From the NCBI RefSeq assembly GCF_040567655.1, contig NZ_JBEXAC010000001.1, forward strand, positions 682,001 to 746,000: a stretch of DNA of 64,000 nt, in the 5' to 3' direction. The notes below the pieces were generated by a model. The model ran no database searches. It had not been told where the DNA came from and was given only the letters and a program-made list of their open reading frames with translations. Position 1 is the first letter of the stretch. The number at the start of each line of letters is the position of its first letter. This DNA comes from Chitinophaga sp. H8. Its GTDB lineage: Bacteria; Bacteroidota; Bacteroidia; Chitinophagales; Chitinophagaceae. The position numbers were made by a program, and so were the translations under genes. This document shows positions 1-9,568 of the stretch, one piece after another.

Positions 1-375
1 CTTGCCATCCCGTACCCAACGGTCGCGGTCATAGTCAAAACGGTCGTAAATGCCTACGTGTACACCACCACCGGCATACATATTGAATTCGGATTTACCG
101 AATACATTCCAGTGGTATTCATATAAGCCGGTCATCGTAACGTTGTTGTTGCGTTCATGGTTTGTTGAAACAATCCCTTCAATGGCATGAGGCCCCTTGA
201 TGAAATGTTTAATGGTAAAACCTACGATCCAGGGGTTTACCCGCATACCTAATGCGGTATGATAATCTGCTACTGAAGAATTGCTGTAACTACTTCTCTT
301 TACTGGTTTGCGTTGCGCGTTTGCCTGAATGGCTACCAGCGCAAACAAGCTCATAAATAACACGACTTTTTTCAT
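1..375 (-). CDS. Outer-membrane beta-barrel protein, partial (C-terminus outside window)
   Basis: The reading frame is open from the ATG at 375 to the window edge, giving 125 residues. It begins with a clear signal peptide (MKKVVLFMSLFALVAIQANA, cleaved near AQR). The mature part resembles the protein encoded just upstream at 409-870: both have a segment like AIEGIV, then a tyrosine-histidine strand (LYEYHWN here, LYEHHFD there) and a YAGGG turn. This alternation of aromatic and polar residues fits a small porin-like outer-membrane barrel of unknown ligand. It starts 33 bases after the stop of its neighbour, so the two are probably co-transcribed tandem paralogues. The function is not known, and the end lies outside the window. 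Confidence 0.75.
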   Translation of the reverse strand, partial: MKKVVLFMSLFALVAIQANAQRKPVKRSSYSNSSVADYHTALGMRVNPWIVGFTIKHFIKGPHAIEGIVSTNHERNNNVTMTGLYEYHWNVFGKSEFNMYAGGGVHVGIYDRFDYDRDRWVRDGK

Positions 376-408
376 AAATGTCTATTTGAGTGAATCGAAA
401 AAAAGAAT

Positions 409-870
409 TTATCTACCCAATACATACCTCACAGAGATAGCGAAATCTGCCAGTTCGGAAGAGGTAGTGAAATGGATAGCAGGTTTCCAGTCAAGGCTGA
501 GATTGATCGGCACTTTGGGAAAAGTATAATCCAGCCCTGCAATCCCGTCTATCCCTGCCAGGAATTTGGTGCTGCCATCAATTACCCTGCTGCCCAAATG
601 GCCTCCACCGCCGGCATACCAGCCAAATCCTGCTGTAGTAAGAGCAGACAGATCAAAATGATGCTCATATAAAGCAGTCACAGAAAAAGTACGGTTATAT
701 AACCCCACAATTCCTTCTACGGCATTGGCATCATCGAAAAAATATCTGCCGGTAGGACCTAACGGTAAGCCCAGTCTGACGCCCAGTTGCGGATTCCCTT
801 TTATGGATTGGGCTTTTATTGCAGTAGTTGCAACCAAAAGCAGCATAGATAAAATAGTGGCCTGTTTCAT
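409..870 (-). CDS. Small outer-membrane beta-barrel protein
   Basis: This 153-residue protein starts with a signal peptide (MKQATILSMLLLVATTAIKAQ). The rest is glycine-rich alternating beta sequence, with the segments PLGPTGRYFF, AVEGIVGLYN, TALYEHHFDLS, WYAGGGGHLG and a C-terminal strand ending in VRYVLGR. Such sequences are typical of 8-stranded outer-membrane barrels. It lies directly upstream of a paralogue (1-375), so the pair arose by tandem duplication. No enzymatic motif is visible. The exact role, whether structural, adhesion or pore, cannot be told from the sequence. Confidence 0.75.
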   Translation of the reverse strand: MKQATILSMLLLVATTAIKAQSIKGNPQLGVRLGLPLGPTGRYFFDDANAVEGIVGLYNRTFSVTALYEHHFDLSALTTAGFGWYAGGGGHLGSRVIDGSTKFLAGIDGIAGLDYTFPKVPINLSLDWKPAIHFTTSSELADFAISVRYVLGR

Positions 871-1003
871 TTATAAGGATAGCTTTACAATAACAATGCC
901 AAGGTAGACTATAATAGCAGCGCTATGAGGACGCCAGTTTTATTTACCGGCTTACAGGGATACAAAAGCTACATTGGGCATCATGCTGGCAGTAACGTTA
1001 TTT

Positions 1004-2185
1004 TTATTGTTGTGGTTTTAATATTTTAAGGAAAATAAAGCCTGCTAAACCTGCGAGCAAAGAAGCAACGATTACCGACATTTTTGAAATTACCTGCAGC
1101 TCATTTTCAGTATAGGCCAATGTAGAGATGAAAATGGACATCGTAAACCCGATACCGGCAATTAACCCCACCCCAACTATCTGCAACCAGCTGGTTTGAC
1201 TGGGGAGTGCTGCCAGTTTCAACCTGGTAGCCAGCCAGGAGAAGAAAAAGATCCCCAGTGGCTTGCCTATCAATAGCCCCGCTATAATGCCATAACTGAT
1301 GGTGGAGGTAAATACATGCAATATATCCGGTGGAAATACAATCGCGGTATTTGCCAGCGCAAATACCGGCATGATAATGAAATTAACCGGGTCATGCAGG
1401 CTATGTTCCAGGGATGATATTTTAGACAGCGGAATACAGAAAGCCAGCAATACGCCTGCAATGGTAGCATGTACCCCGGAGTTTAAGATACAATACCATA
1501 ATATGATACCTGGTATGAAATAAAGAATCAGCCGTTGTACTTTTGCCAGGTTCAGGATCACCAGTAATACCAGCGCGGCTGCACCGGCAAACAAATAGGT
1601 GAGCTGTAAATCGGCGGTATAGAAAATAGCAATAGTCAGAATAGCGCCCAGGTCATCAATAATGGCCAATGCCATCAGCAAAATCTTCAGGCTTACCGGT
1701 ACCCGGTTGCCCAGCAAGGATAATACCCCTAATGAAAAAGCGATGTCTGTGGCCATTGGAATACCCCAGCCATGTGCATAAGGGGTGTTGCCATTAAAAA
1801 TAGCAAAGATCAGCGCAGGACATAACATACCTCCGATAGCTGCCAATACCGGCAGCATGGACTTGCGGATGGAAGATAATTCACCGATGGTAAGTTCCCG
1901 TTTGATTTCCATACCTACCAGGAAAAAGAACAGTGCCATCAGCCCGTCATTGATCCAGTGCAGGAAAGTATGGGGGAGGTGCAGCGCTGCTACCGGGAAA
2001 TGAAATTCCATTTCCCAGAAATGCAGATAGGGTTCCTGCCAGGGGGAATTAGCCAGGATAAGTGATACTATTGTACATACAATCAGGATAATACCTACAG
2101 CCCGGCTATCCTTTAAGAATTCGTGCAGGGGAGATAGTAGTTTTTTCCTGAATGTCCTGATTTTTTTAATAGAATCTTTTATCAC
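1004..2185 (-). CDS. nhaA: Na+/H+ antiporter NhaA
   Basis: NhaA exchanges sodium (or lithium) for protons across the inner membrane and helps set internal pH and sodium level. The 393-residue length matches the family (about 380-400). Hydrophobic helices run from about residue 30 to the end. The two adjacent aspartates that bind the cation are at 177-178 in the segment AIIDDLGAI, and the earlier ATDIAFSLGV helix carries Asp147. The motif NSGVHATIAGVLLAF is also typical. The gene is 32 bases downstream of the OstA-like gene on the same strand, but its function does not link it to that envelope block, so read-through is possible but unproven. Confidence 0.96.
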   Translation of the reverse strand: MIKDSIKKIRTFRKKLLSPLHEFLKDSRAVGIILIVCTIVSLILANSPWQEPYLHFWEMEFHFPVAALHLPHTFLHWINDGLMALFFFLVGMEIKRELTIGELSSIRKSMLPVLAAIGGMLCPALIFAIFNGNTPYAHGWGIPMATDIAFSLGVLSLLGNRVPVSLKILLMALAIIDDLGAILTIAIFYTADLQLTYLFAGAAALVLLVILNLAKVQRLILYFIPGIILWYCILNSGVHATIAGVLLAFCIPLSKISSLEHSLHDPVNFIIMPVFALANTAIVFPPDILHVFTSTISYGIIAGLLIGKPLGIFFFSWLATRLKLAALPSQTSWLQIVGVGLIAGIGFTMSIFISTLAYTENELQVISKMSVIVASLLAGLAGFIFLKILKPQQ

Positions 2186-2217
2186 AGCTACGGTTTTAAA
2201 CAGGTAAAAGAGAAATG

Positions 2218-4191
2218 TTATTGCATCAATTCAAACTTGCTCTTCGGCTTACGTTTTATTTCCCAATGAAAGTTTTCAAACAGCATCTGGTCCTTCGGTC
2301 TTTGTGTAAACGGATACACGGTTCCTTCCGGATCTTTCACCAATACAATATGGTGTAGTTCACTTTTCCGGAAGTAAATATTAATAATGGCACTCAATGA
2401 TTTATTTACACTCAGGTAGGCACCTTCGTCATCCTTGATGTAATAGATACTTTCCGCATTACCATCTACGTGCATCCAGTCCAGTGATTCACCGGCAAAG
2501 TATCCTGTAATGATATTCCCTTTTACCTGGTTATACATATCCGGACCAGCTTCATTGATGATCAGGGCGTTCTGGTTCAATACGATCCTGTCGGCAGTCT
2601 GGTTTTTAGTATATAGCAGAATGGTGTCGCCGGTAAGCTGATTATTGTTGGCCCATAAAACGGGATCCCGGAATAAACGGAATACGGAGTCACGGGTAGA
2701 ATAATACACGCTATCGGCCACGCCCTGGAGAGAATCAGAAAAGATCTTTACATGGTGATAGGCCAGGATGTATCTTTTTTCTGTAGTGTCTTTAGGGGCC
2801 GCCGTGGTATCTGCCGGTTTTATTTCTGCCAGCGCTTTTCCCGGCAGCAGGCTGTCGGCCCGGTGGAGGGAATCCGTTCTTTTTAAGGTATCTGTTCTGC
2901 CCAGTGTATCAGCCCTGTTGATCAATGGTGGCTGTAATACCTTTACCTGCTGGGGCACGTGTATCTCCGGCTGTTGCAGGACAGGGGGCGGTACGATGGC
3001 TTTTACCTTTGCGGCCATTGAATCTATCTTGTGCACTATGGGGGCAGAAGAACTGTCTTTCAGCAAATGCGGGAGGGTATCCGTAACCTTATGGACGACA
3101 CTGTCTTTCAGCGAGGTTCGCAAAGTATCTTGTCCGGGTAGCGGTTTTAGTGCGCCTGGTTTGGCGGGGGCGGTCCTGGATTTATTGTTATTGGTAATGA
3201 CAGTGATACTGTCATTGGGTTTTATCACTCCGGAAAACAACGTATCTGCTGTCAGGTAGAGGGTATCTTTACTCCTTTCCAGGATCAGCAGGGGCTTTTG
3301 TGTAGCCAGGATGGTTTTTTCTGTTTGATTTACCGTGCCATGGTTGGCCAGTAAAGACATTTTCCGGGTAGTATCACGATATACCATGTTGCCGGTAGCA
3401 TAGGCCAGTCCGGTTTTTTTGTCCATGATAATATTATCTGCGGTTATCGTGGCGGTGCTGTCTTCAATGGTAGGCCGGTTACCAAAGCTGCCCTGTCCCT
3501 TGTCGGTATCATAAAAACCATTGGTGGCATACATAATGGTTTTCCCGTCATTAATAGTGGTAGGGGCCACGATGGTAGCTACTTTGGTTTCTGTATTATA
3601 TAAAAGTGTGTCGGTGGTTAGCGTATATTCCGGATCTACCAGCAGTACATTCTTTTTGAAGTACATGTCTTTGGTATCTGCATAGTAGTAGCCTTCCTGG
3701 CTGGTAAGTACGGTACTGCTGTTGACAAGTTTACCTGATTGGGTATAGGTGCCGATTTTGGCATTCATGTCATATTGCAGTTCCGGGCCGGATATAGTTA
3801 CTTTTCCATCTGTCAGGCGGGCATCTCCCCGGAGGGTAGCATGTCTTGTATTGCCCTCGTAATGGAGGTAGTTGCCATAAATATGAATACTATCTGCCTG
3901 GTTGATGTGTACCCGGCCGTAAGCATCCACCTGGTTGGTCAGCCCATTTTTGAAGGCACTGTCACAATAAAAGAGGGTATTGCCCTGTTTGAAAATCGCA
4001 TTACCAATAAATTTGGTGAGCTGAACGGTGTCTTTGGTGATATTATTCAGTACATCTGCCTGGATAATTTCAATAACAGTACCGGTTTTTTGTGGCGTTG
4101 GTTGTTGTGCCTGCGCGGGCAATACGCCTGCGAGGCAAATTCCGCCGAGGATAAGCCCATATCTTAGTAATTGCTGCATTTTCAGAATCAT
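2218..4191 (-). CDS. OstA-like (LptA/LptD N-terminal type) secreted protein with two OstA regions
   Basis: The 657-residue product has a signal peptide (about residues 1-28, ending AQAQ). An OstA-like region follows at about 35-330, made of short strands of the type YGRVHINQADSIHIYGNYL. This fold carries lipopolysaccharide in LptA and LptD. A low-complexity linker of about 130 residues, rich in proline, lysine and threonine, contains four RxDxL-type repeats (RADTL, RTDTL, RTDSL, RADSL). A second OstA-like stretch runs from about 470 to 640. The start overlaps the stop of the MCE gene by four bases (ATGA), so the two are translationally coupled. Role by family: a periplasmic bridge for lipid or LPS transport to the outer membrane; the exact partner is inferred. 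ATG codons at 4191 and 4179 are both possible. Confidence 0.85.
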   Translation of the reverse strand: MILKMQQLLRYGLILGGICLAGVLPAQAQQPTPQKTGTVIEIIQADVLNNITKDTVQLTKFIGNAIFKQGNTLFYCDSAFKNGLTNQVDAYGRVHINQADSIHIYGNYLHYEGNTRHATLRGDARLTDGKVTISGPELQYDMNAKIGTYTQSGKLVNSSTVLTSQEGYYYADTKDMYFKKNVLLVDPEYTLTTDTLLYNTETKVATIVAPTTINDGKTIMYATNGFYDTDKGQGSFGNRPTIEDSTATITADNIIMDKKTGLAYATGNMVYRDTTRKMSLLANHGTVNQTEKTILATQKPLLILERSKDTLYLTADTLFSGVIKPNDSITVITNNNKSRTAPAKPGALKPLPGQDTLRTSLKDSVVHKVTDTLPHLLKDSSSAPIVHKIDSMAAKVKAIVPPPVLQQPEIHVPQQVKVLQPPLINRADTLGRTDTLKRTDSLHRADSLLPGKALAEIKPADTTAAPKDTTEKRYILAYHHVKIFSDSLQGVADSVYYSTRDSVFRLFRDPVLWANNNQLTGDTILLYTKNQTADRIVLNQNALIINEAGPDMYNQVKGNIITGYFAGESLDWMHVDGNAESIYYIKDDEGAYLSVNKSLSAIINIYFRKSELHHIVLVKDPEGTVYPFTQRPKDQMLFENFHWEIKRKPKSKFELMQ

Positions 4192-5186
4192 TGTGCCGTT
4201 GCTGTGTCGGATGGAATGGGCTTTACTTTATCTTTTTTGCCAAACAAGGAAAAATGTACGTAACGTTTAGGATTTACGCGGAGGTCTTCCAGCAGCTTAT
4301 TCAGGCTGTTGAGCGAGTATTGCAGGTTGTTGTACACCTTTTTATCGTTCATCATTAAGCCCAGCGTACCATCTGTACTATTCAGCTTCCCTACTAAACT
4401 ATTCATGTGTGCAATAGTTTGCTGGAGTTCTGCCAGTGTCTGGTCCAGTTTACCATTGGCCAGGGCGCCGGTAGCTTTTTCCGCATTGCTTAAGATCCCG
4501 GTTATCTTGTCGTTGTTATTTTTCAGATTAGCCGTCAGCGCTTCCAGGTTATTGAAAGTGCCCTGGATATTCCCTTTGTTGGGGTCCAGCATCCCGTTTA
4601 AAGAGGAGGTGGCATGTGAAAAATTGTTCATGGTGTGGTTCAGGTGACCAATAGCATCCCTTAAATTTCCTTTGGTAGTAGTATCAAAGATGGAATTTAC
4701 GGTAAGCAGTACGGTATCTACCGTAGTGAGGGTAGCTTCCAGCTTCTTCACCAGTGGGCTTAATTGTTCTTTCAGCGCATCGGTAAAGGAGCCATCTACC
4801 GCAGCATATACGGTGTCGCCACTTTTAAGATAGTCGCTGGCGTTGCCAAAGTCGATCTGTACGGCTTTGGTACCGAGCAGGTCGCCGGTGATACGGGCTA
4901 CAGAATTCCTGGGGATATCAATTTTTTTATTGATCCTTAAAGTAACCAGTATTTGTCCGGCATTTTTATCCATTACATCAAGTTCAGCTACATTTCCTAC
5001 CACGAGGCCATTTACCTGAACGCTATTAGCAGGTTGTAATCCGTTTACCTGTGGATATACTGCATAGATGGTTTTACTGGTAGAAAAGAAGCTCCTTCCT
5101 TTCAGTACATTAAAGCCTAATACCAACAAGGTAATTCCCAAGGCAGTTAAAACGCCTACTTTGGTTTCATTAGATACTTTGAGCAT
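4188..5186 (-). CDS. MCE/MlaD-family lipid-binding protein
   Basis: MlaD-like proteins are anchored in the inner membrane by one helix and form rings that pass phospholipids between membranes. The ATG at 5186 was chosen because it gives MLKVSNETKVGVLTALGITL, the usual short cytoplasmic start followed by one membrane helix (about residues 10-28). The longer frame from 5312 would run into the amidase gene. The MCE domain follows at about 38-115, with the typical VNGLQPANSVQVNGLVVGNV region. The C-terminal 200 residues are helical and carry repeated asparagine- and leucine-rich segments, as in MCE proteins. No MlaE or MlaF gene is nearby, so any ATPase and permease must lie elsewhere. The protein is 332 residues long. 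Confidence 0.88.
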   Translation of the reverse strand: MLKVSNETKVGVLTALGITLLVLGFNVLKGRSFFSTSKTIYAVYPQVNGLQPANSVQVNGLVVGNVAELDVMDKNAGQILVTLRINKKIDIPRNSVARITGDLLGTKAVQIDFGNASDYLKSGDTVYAAVDGSFTDALKEQLSPLVKKLEATLTTVDTVLLTVNSIFDTTTKGNLRDAIGHLNHTMNNFSHATSSLNGMLDPNKGNIQGTFNNLEALTANLKNNNDKITGILSNAEKATGALANGKLDQTLAELQQTIAHMNSLVGKLNSTDGTLGLMMNDKKVYNNLQYSLNSLNKLLEDLRVNPKRYVHFSLFGKKDKVKPIPSDTATAQ

Positions 5187-5271
5187 GAGATACGTATACG
5201 TTGCTGCAAAAATAATCAAAAAGAGGGTGCGGGGAGTAAACGGGGAAAAATGTTGGGGATAAATAGGAAGA

Positions 5272-6555
5272 TTATAACTGTGCGTTGGGGCGTAAACTGT
5301 TCTGGGGATCAATGATAAAAGCGTCTTTAAAGCCTAGCTGTTTGGCTTTCCGGACGGCAGCGGCAGCTTTTGCTTCGGTGGGGAAGTTGCCCCAGATATA
5401 TTTATGTCTTTTCTTTTTATTCAGGATAATGGCTTCCCGTTCTACCGGTCCCGGTAGTTTTTTGAAGATAGCAGACCTGGGGGTATAATATTTTTCGCTC
5501 ACCAGCAGCTGTACCCTAAATGCCAACTCCGGCTTTGCGGGAGCCGGAGTTGTGCCTTTAGGTGAAATAGTTGTTTTTTTACTGACGGATACTGCGGGCG
5601 CATTCCTTTGCCGGTTTCGGGCAGAGGAGGGAGGGGTACTATTATCATAGTTGCCAAAGCGTTCCAGCTCGTCCTTATATTTTTTAATAGCTTTATAAAG
5701 ACAGTTGGCGGTTTCTGCCTGCCCGGATGCAGAGTTCAGGTAGTCTTCTTCTTCCGGATTGCTGATAAATCCCAGCTCTACCAGTACACTTGGCATGGCA
5801 GTGGCGGATAATACCCAGATACCTTTTTCATTTCGTTGGCGGGCGCCACGGCTGATACGGCCCACCTTGGTAAATTCATCTTCTACCAGGGTAGAAAGCC
5901 GGAGGCTCTGGTCAAAAAATGCGTTGCGTAAGGTATTAAGCAGGATAAATGTTTCAGGATCAGTGGCATCCATCATTTGTTTGGTTTCCTCAGAGTTGGC
6001 ATCCAGTACGATTACTGAATTCTGCTTGAGGGTTTCCATTTTAGCATTGTTCTTGGTGGTTGCCCAGATATAAGTTTCTGTGCCCTTGGCAGTGCTGGCG
6101 GCATAACCATAAATAGGCTGCTTTACAGTTACCTTCTTTTTCCCCTTTTTACGAACCACGTTTTTATACCCGGTTACATAACGTGTTTTAGGAGCAGCAT
6201 TACAGTGAATAGATACAAAAAGATCGCCTTTGGCATCATTGGCAATCTGTGCTTTCAACCGGGGATCATCAAAACGGTCTACTTTACGTGTGTACACCAC
6301 CTTTACATCGGGCATATTCTCTTCCAGTAACTTACCCAGCTTCAGGGCTACCTGTAAAGTCAGTTCCTTTTCGGTCGAATAGCTACCCCGGGCACCTACG
6401 TCTGCACCTCCGTGCCCGGCATCAATTACAATTGTTCGTAACGGCTTCTCCTGCCTGGGAACCACCGGTTTGTTACTGGCATGAATAAATAATGTTCCAA
6501 TCGTTATGGCTCCTAGTCCTAAGATCCAAAATCGCTTCCAGCTCATGATTCTCAT
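5272..6555 (-). CDS. N-acetylmuramoyl-L-alanine amidase (Amidase_3) with C-terminal SPOR-like region
   Basis: This enzyme cleaves the amide bond between muramic acid and the peptide stem in peptidoglycan, mainly at division. A signal-anchor precedes the catalytic domain at about residues 40-290. The zinc ligands are visible in DAGHGGADVGARG (His48), in VSIHCNAAP and in the glutamate of VELGFISNPEEE. The central insertion (about 125-165) is lysine-rich. The last 80 residues (AFRVQLLVSE to AFIIDP) look like a SPOR-type peptidoglycan-binding fold. The length of 427 is usual for Bacteroidota. It is the first gene of the amidase-MCE-OstA set and is divergent from lptD. Confidence 0.93.
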   Translation of the reverse strand: MRIMSWKRFWILGLGAITIGTLFIHASNKPVVPRQEKPLRTIVIDAGHGGADVGARGSYSTEKELTLQVALKLGKLLEENMPDVKVVYTRKVDRFDDPRLKAQIANDAKGDLFVSIHCNAAPKTRYVTGYKNVVRKKGKKKVTVKQPIYGYAASTAKGTETYIWATTKNNAKMETLKQNSVIVLDANSEETKQMMDATDPETFILLNTLRNAFFDQSLRLSTLVEDEFTKVGRISRGARQRNEKGIWVLSATAMPSVLVELGFISNPEEEDYLNSASGQAETANCLYKAIKKYKDELERFGNYDNSTPPSSARNRQRNAPAVSVSKKTTISPKGTTPAPAKPELAFRVQLLVSEKYYTPRSAIFKKLPGPVEREAIILNKKKRHKYIWGNFPTEAKAAAAVRKAKQLGFKDAFIIDPQNSLRPNAQL

Positions 6556-6704
6556 TTTAATGGGTCAGTTATCACTGAAAAATAAAAAAATAGTTTAACT
6601 GAATAGTAATTAATTTACTTGTACAATGCGTATTACATCGATAGTTCATGTGTAAGGGACTTACCTTTGTATGCACGGATTGTAATAATTTGTATAAAAA
6701 CTTG

Positions 6705-6712
6705 TAGGTTTG
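6705..6712 (+). promoter_or_regulatory. Candidate -7 box upstream of lptD
   Basis: TAGGTTTG matches the Bacteroidota -7 consensus TAnnTTTG and sits 15 bases before the lptD ATG. The partner TTTG at 6689-6692 is only 12 bases upstream, closer than the usual 19-21, so the -33 element is uncertain. Confidence 0.4.
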
Positions 6713-6727
6713 TGCCCGCCTTAACTC

Positions 6728-9490
6728 ATGAGCTCTAGCTACAAAAATAATTATAAAAAGTTTTTCCGGCAGTTATACCTGTTAATAATAGGTATCCTAA
6801 TAGTGTTTCCTTTTATTATAGATGCATTTGCTGGCACTGTGCCACAAAATATATCTTATTTTAACAAAAGTTTCACAGATATATTGCCTGTTTCAAGGGA
6901 TACGGTACCGCTTCCCCAGGATACCAACCGGAAAAAAACGGATACCCTGCTCCCCGGTAAGATAATAGATTCTTCTAAAACCGTTGCAGACACAGGATCT
7001 GTTACAACTGTCGATTCCCTTTCTTTACCGAAGTTATCCAAAGATAGTCTGGATGCGCCGGTTACGTACAAGGCGAAAGACTCCATTATATTAATGGTGC
7101 CTGATAAACGGTTCTTTTTATATGGTACCGCTGCCACCAAATATAAAGAGGTGGAGCTGAACGCCGAACGGATGAATTTTGACCAGGCTACCGGTATTCT
7201 GGAAGCTACTACTGCTACAGATACCAGTGGAAAACCAATCGGACGCCCTGTCCTGAATGACGGCGGACAAAGTTTTGATTCTGATACACTCCGGTATAAT
7301 TTTTCCACACAGAAAGCAAAGATCTATAATACACGCTCACAATACGGAGAGGGGTTCATTATGAGCCAGCAAACCAAAAAAGGGCCGGATAATGCCATTT
7401 TCGGGTTTAAGAATGCTTATACTACCTGTAACCTGGATACCCCACACTTTGCTTTCCGCGCACGTAAAATAAAAGTAATACCGGATAAACTGGTTATTTC
7501 CGGTCCGGCCAACCTGGAAATTGAAGGGGTGCCTACACCGCTCTTTATTCCTTTTGCCATTTTCCCAATCACACAGGGCCAACGCTCAGGGATCCTCCCG
7601 CCACAATATGTGGTGAACCAACAAAAGGGGATGGGACTGGAAAATGGAGGCTACTACGTGGGCCTGGGGGAGTATTTTGACCTTACCCTCCGGGGAGATG
7701 TATATTCCTATGGTAGCTGGGGGCTTACGGTCAGTCCTACCTATCGAAAACGGTACCACTATAACGGGGGCATGAACCTTAGCTTTGCCAATACCCGCTT
7801 TGGAGATCCTACGGTAAAATCGGAGTTCAGCCGCTCGCGCGACTTCCGGGTTACCTGGAACCATAGCATGGACAGCAAAGCCAGACCAGGGGTCAACTTT
7901 GGCGCCAACGTAAACTTTGGGACCTCTTCCTACAACCGCTTTAACGTATTTGACTATAATTCCAGGGTGAATAACCAGATAGGATCTTCCATCTCCTTCT
8001 CTAAAACCTGGCAGGGAAAACCCTATAACTTTACCATGAGCTTAAACCACTCGCAAAACCTGAGTACCAGGGATGTGTCTATCTCCTTCCCGGATGCGGC
8101 TTTTACGGTGAATACAGTGTATCCTTTCCAGCCAAAGGAAATGGTGGGTACTCCTAAATGGTACCAGAAAGTAGGGATTTCCTATAATACCGTATTGCGT
8201 AACAGCGCCCAGTTTAAAGACTCCGTGTTTTTAAAACCAAAGATGTTTGATGCCCTGCAAACGGGTATGCAGCATAATATACCCGTTTCGTTCTCCATTC
8301 CGATCTCCTCATTTACCTTGCAGCCAGGGATCAATTATTCAGAATATTGGTATACCAAGAAGATCGTGAAGAATTGGAATGATGCACAGAATAAAATAGA
8401 TACTACCTATACCCCTGGTTTTTATGCTGCCAGAAGTATGAGTGCCAGTGTTTCTTTGTCTACCGGGCTGTATGGTATGTATACGTTTAAGAAGGGGATG
8501 AAGATAAAGGCTGTCAGGCACGTAATGCGCCCTACTATCAGTGCCAACTATTCACCTGACCTGGCCAGCCAGTATTACTATGAATACCAGTACAATAAAA
8601 ACGGTGACAGAACCCGTGCTTCCGTTTTTGACGGGGTATCGGGTATAGGCGTGCCTTCTGCTACTACTTTTGGGGGTATTAACTTCGGCCTGGACAATAA
8701 CCTGGAAATGAAAGTATTCTCCAAAAAGGATACCACGGCCAACCATGAAAAGAAAATCAAAGTGCTGGATGGTTTTGGTATCACAGGGCAGTATAACCTG
8801 GTGGCAGATTCATTCAAACTTTCCGTTTTCAGTATTTATGCACGTACCAACCTGTTTGATAAACTGAATATCTCTGCTAATGGTACCATTGATCCGTACC
8901 AGGTAGATGCGCGTGGTAAGGTACTGGATAAATATGCCTGGCAGAGCGGTAAGTTCAGCCTGGGCCGCTTAACGAATGCTTCCATCTCTATGAGTACTTC
9001 TTTCCAGTCGTCAGACAAGAAAAGCAAGGAAAAGGAAAAGCAGAAAACAGATATTGAGCAGGAGCAGGGGGGAGATGCTGCCTTCCAGGCCCAGCAGCGG
9101 CAATTGCAGATGGTACGGAATAATCCCGGCGAATATGTGGATTTTGATATTCCATGGCGCATTGATCTTTCTTATAGCTTGTCCTACAGCAAATCAATTA
9201 TTCCGGATTCCGGTGGAGTGGTGACCTCTTTTAACCAATACCTCAGCTTTAACGGCGATTTCAGTCTTACGCCCAAATGGAAGGTGGGGCTGAACAGCGG
9301 TTTTGACTTTATTAACAAACAAATAGCCTATACCAACATGTATATCTCCAGGGATCTGCACTGCTGGCAAATGTCTATTAACCTGATTCCTTTTGGGTCT
9401 TTCCGCCAGTTTAGTATCACCATTAACCCCAAAGCAGGTATCCTGCGCGACCTTCGTATCAACCGAACGCGGCAATTCCAGGATTTGTAG
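6728..9490 (+). CDS. lptD: LPS-assembly outer-membrane protein LptD-like
   Basis: LptD is the barrel that inserts lipopolysaccharide into the outer leaflet. The 920-residue length fits Bacteroidota LptD. After an N-terminal hydrophobic segment (about 15-35) there is a low-complexity linker rich in SxDTV-type residues. An OstA-like jelly-roll part follows (about 120-260), then a long barrel of alternating beta strands to the end (about 270-920), finishing at the C-terminal strand RDLRINRTRQFQDL. A charged lysine/glutamate stretch (KKSKEKEKQKTDIEQEQ, about 760) is probably a loop. The gene is divergent from the amidase and shares its promoter region; the neighbouring OstA-like and MCE genes make an LPS/lipid-transport neighbourhood. 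The assignment is by fold and context. Confidence 0.88.
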   Translation: MSSSYKNNYKKFFRQLYLLIIGILIVFPFIIDAFAGTVPQNISYFNKSFTDILPVSRDTVPLPQDTNRKKTDTLLPGKIIDSSKTVADTGSVTTVDSLSLPKLSKDSLDAPVTYKAKDSIILMVPDKRFFLYGTAATKYKEVELNAERMNFDQATGILEATTATDTSGKPIGRPVLNDGGQSFDSDTLRYNFSTQKAKIYNTRSQYGEGFIMSQQTKKGPDNAIFGFKNAYTTCNLDTPHFAFRARKIKVIPDKLVISGPANLEIEGVPTPLFIPFAIFPITQGQRSGILPPQYVVNQQKGMGLENGGYYVGLGEYFDLTLRGDVYSYGSWGLTVSPTYRKRYHYNGGMNLSFANTRFGDPTVKSEFSRSRDFRVTWNHSMDSKARPGVNFGANVNFGTSSYNRFNVFDYNSRVNNQIGSSISFSKTWQGKPYNFTMSLNHSQNLSTRDVSISFPDAAFTVNTVYPFQPKEMVGTPKWYQKVGISYNTVLRNSAQFKDSVFLKPKMFDALQTGMQHNIPVSFSIPISSFTLQPGINYSEYWYTKKIVKNWNDAQNKIDTTYTPGFYAARSMSASVSLSTGLYGMYTFKKGMKIKAVRHVMRPTISANYSPDLASQYYYEYQYNKNGDRTRASVFDGVSGIGVPSATTFGGINFGLDNNLEMKVFSKKDTTANHEKKIKVLDGFGITGQYNLVADSFKLSVFSIYARTNLFDKLNISANGTIDPYQVDARGKVLDKYAWQSGKFSLGRLTNASISMSTSFQSSDKKSKEKEKQKTDIEQEQGGDAAFQAQQRQLQMVRNNPGEYVDFDIPWRIDLSYSLSYSKSIIPDSGGVVTSFNQYLSFNGDFSLTPKWKVGLNSGFDFINKQIAYTNMYISRDLHCWQMSINLIPFGSFRQFSITINPKAGILRDLRINRTRQFQDL

Positions 9491-9510
9491 CGGGGCAGAT
9501 AAAATATATA

Positions 9511-9553
9511 AACAAAACGTCCGGGAAGTATCATACCTCCCGGACGTTTTGTT
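9511..9553. terminator. Bidirectional intrinsic terminator between lptD and symporter gene
   Basis: A perfect 16-bp stem (AACAAAACGTCCGGGA at 9511-9526, its complement at 9538-9553) surrounds an 11-base loop. It lies between two convergent genes and has T-rich ends on both strands, so it can stop transcription from either side. Confidence 0.85.
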
Positions 9554-9568
9554 TATGACTATGTTTTA

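Noticed and set aside
2768..3259. Plus-strand 163-codon open frame opposite the OstA-like gene
   Set aside because: It lies opposite the threonine- and proline-rich linker, where codon bias leaves the reverse strand open; no domain or start signal is visible.
5187..5312. N-terminal extension of the MCE protein
   Set aside because: The extra 42 residues would overlap the amidase gene by 41 bases and put non-typical residues before the conserved MLKVSNETK start.
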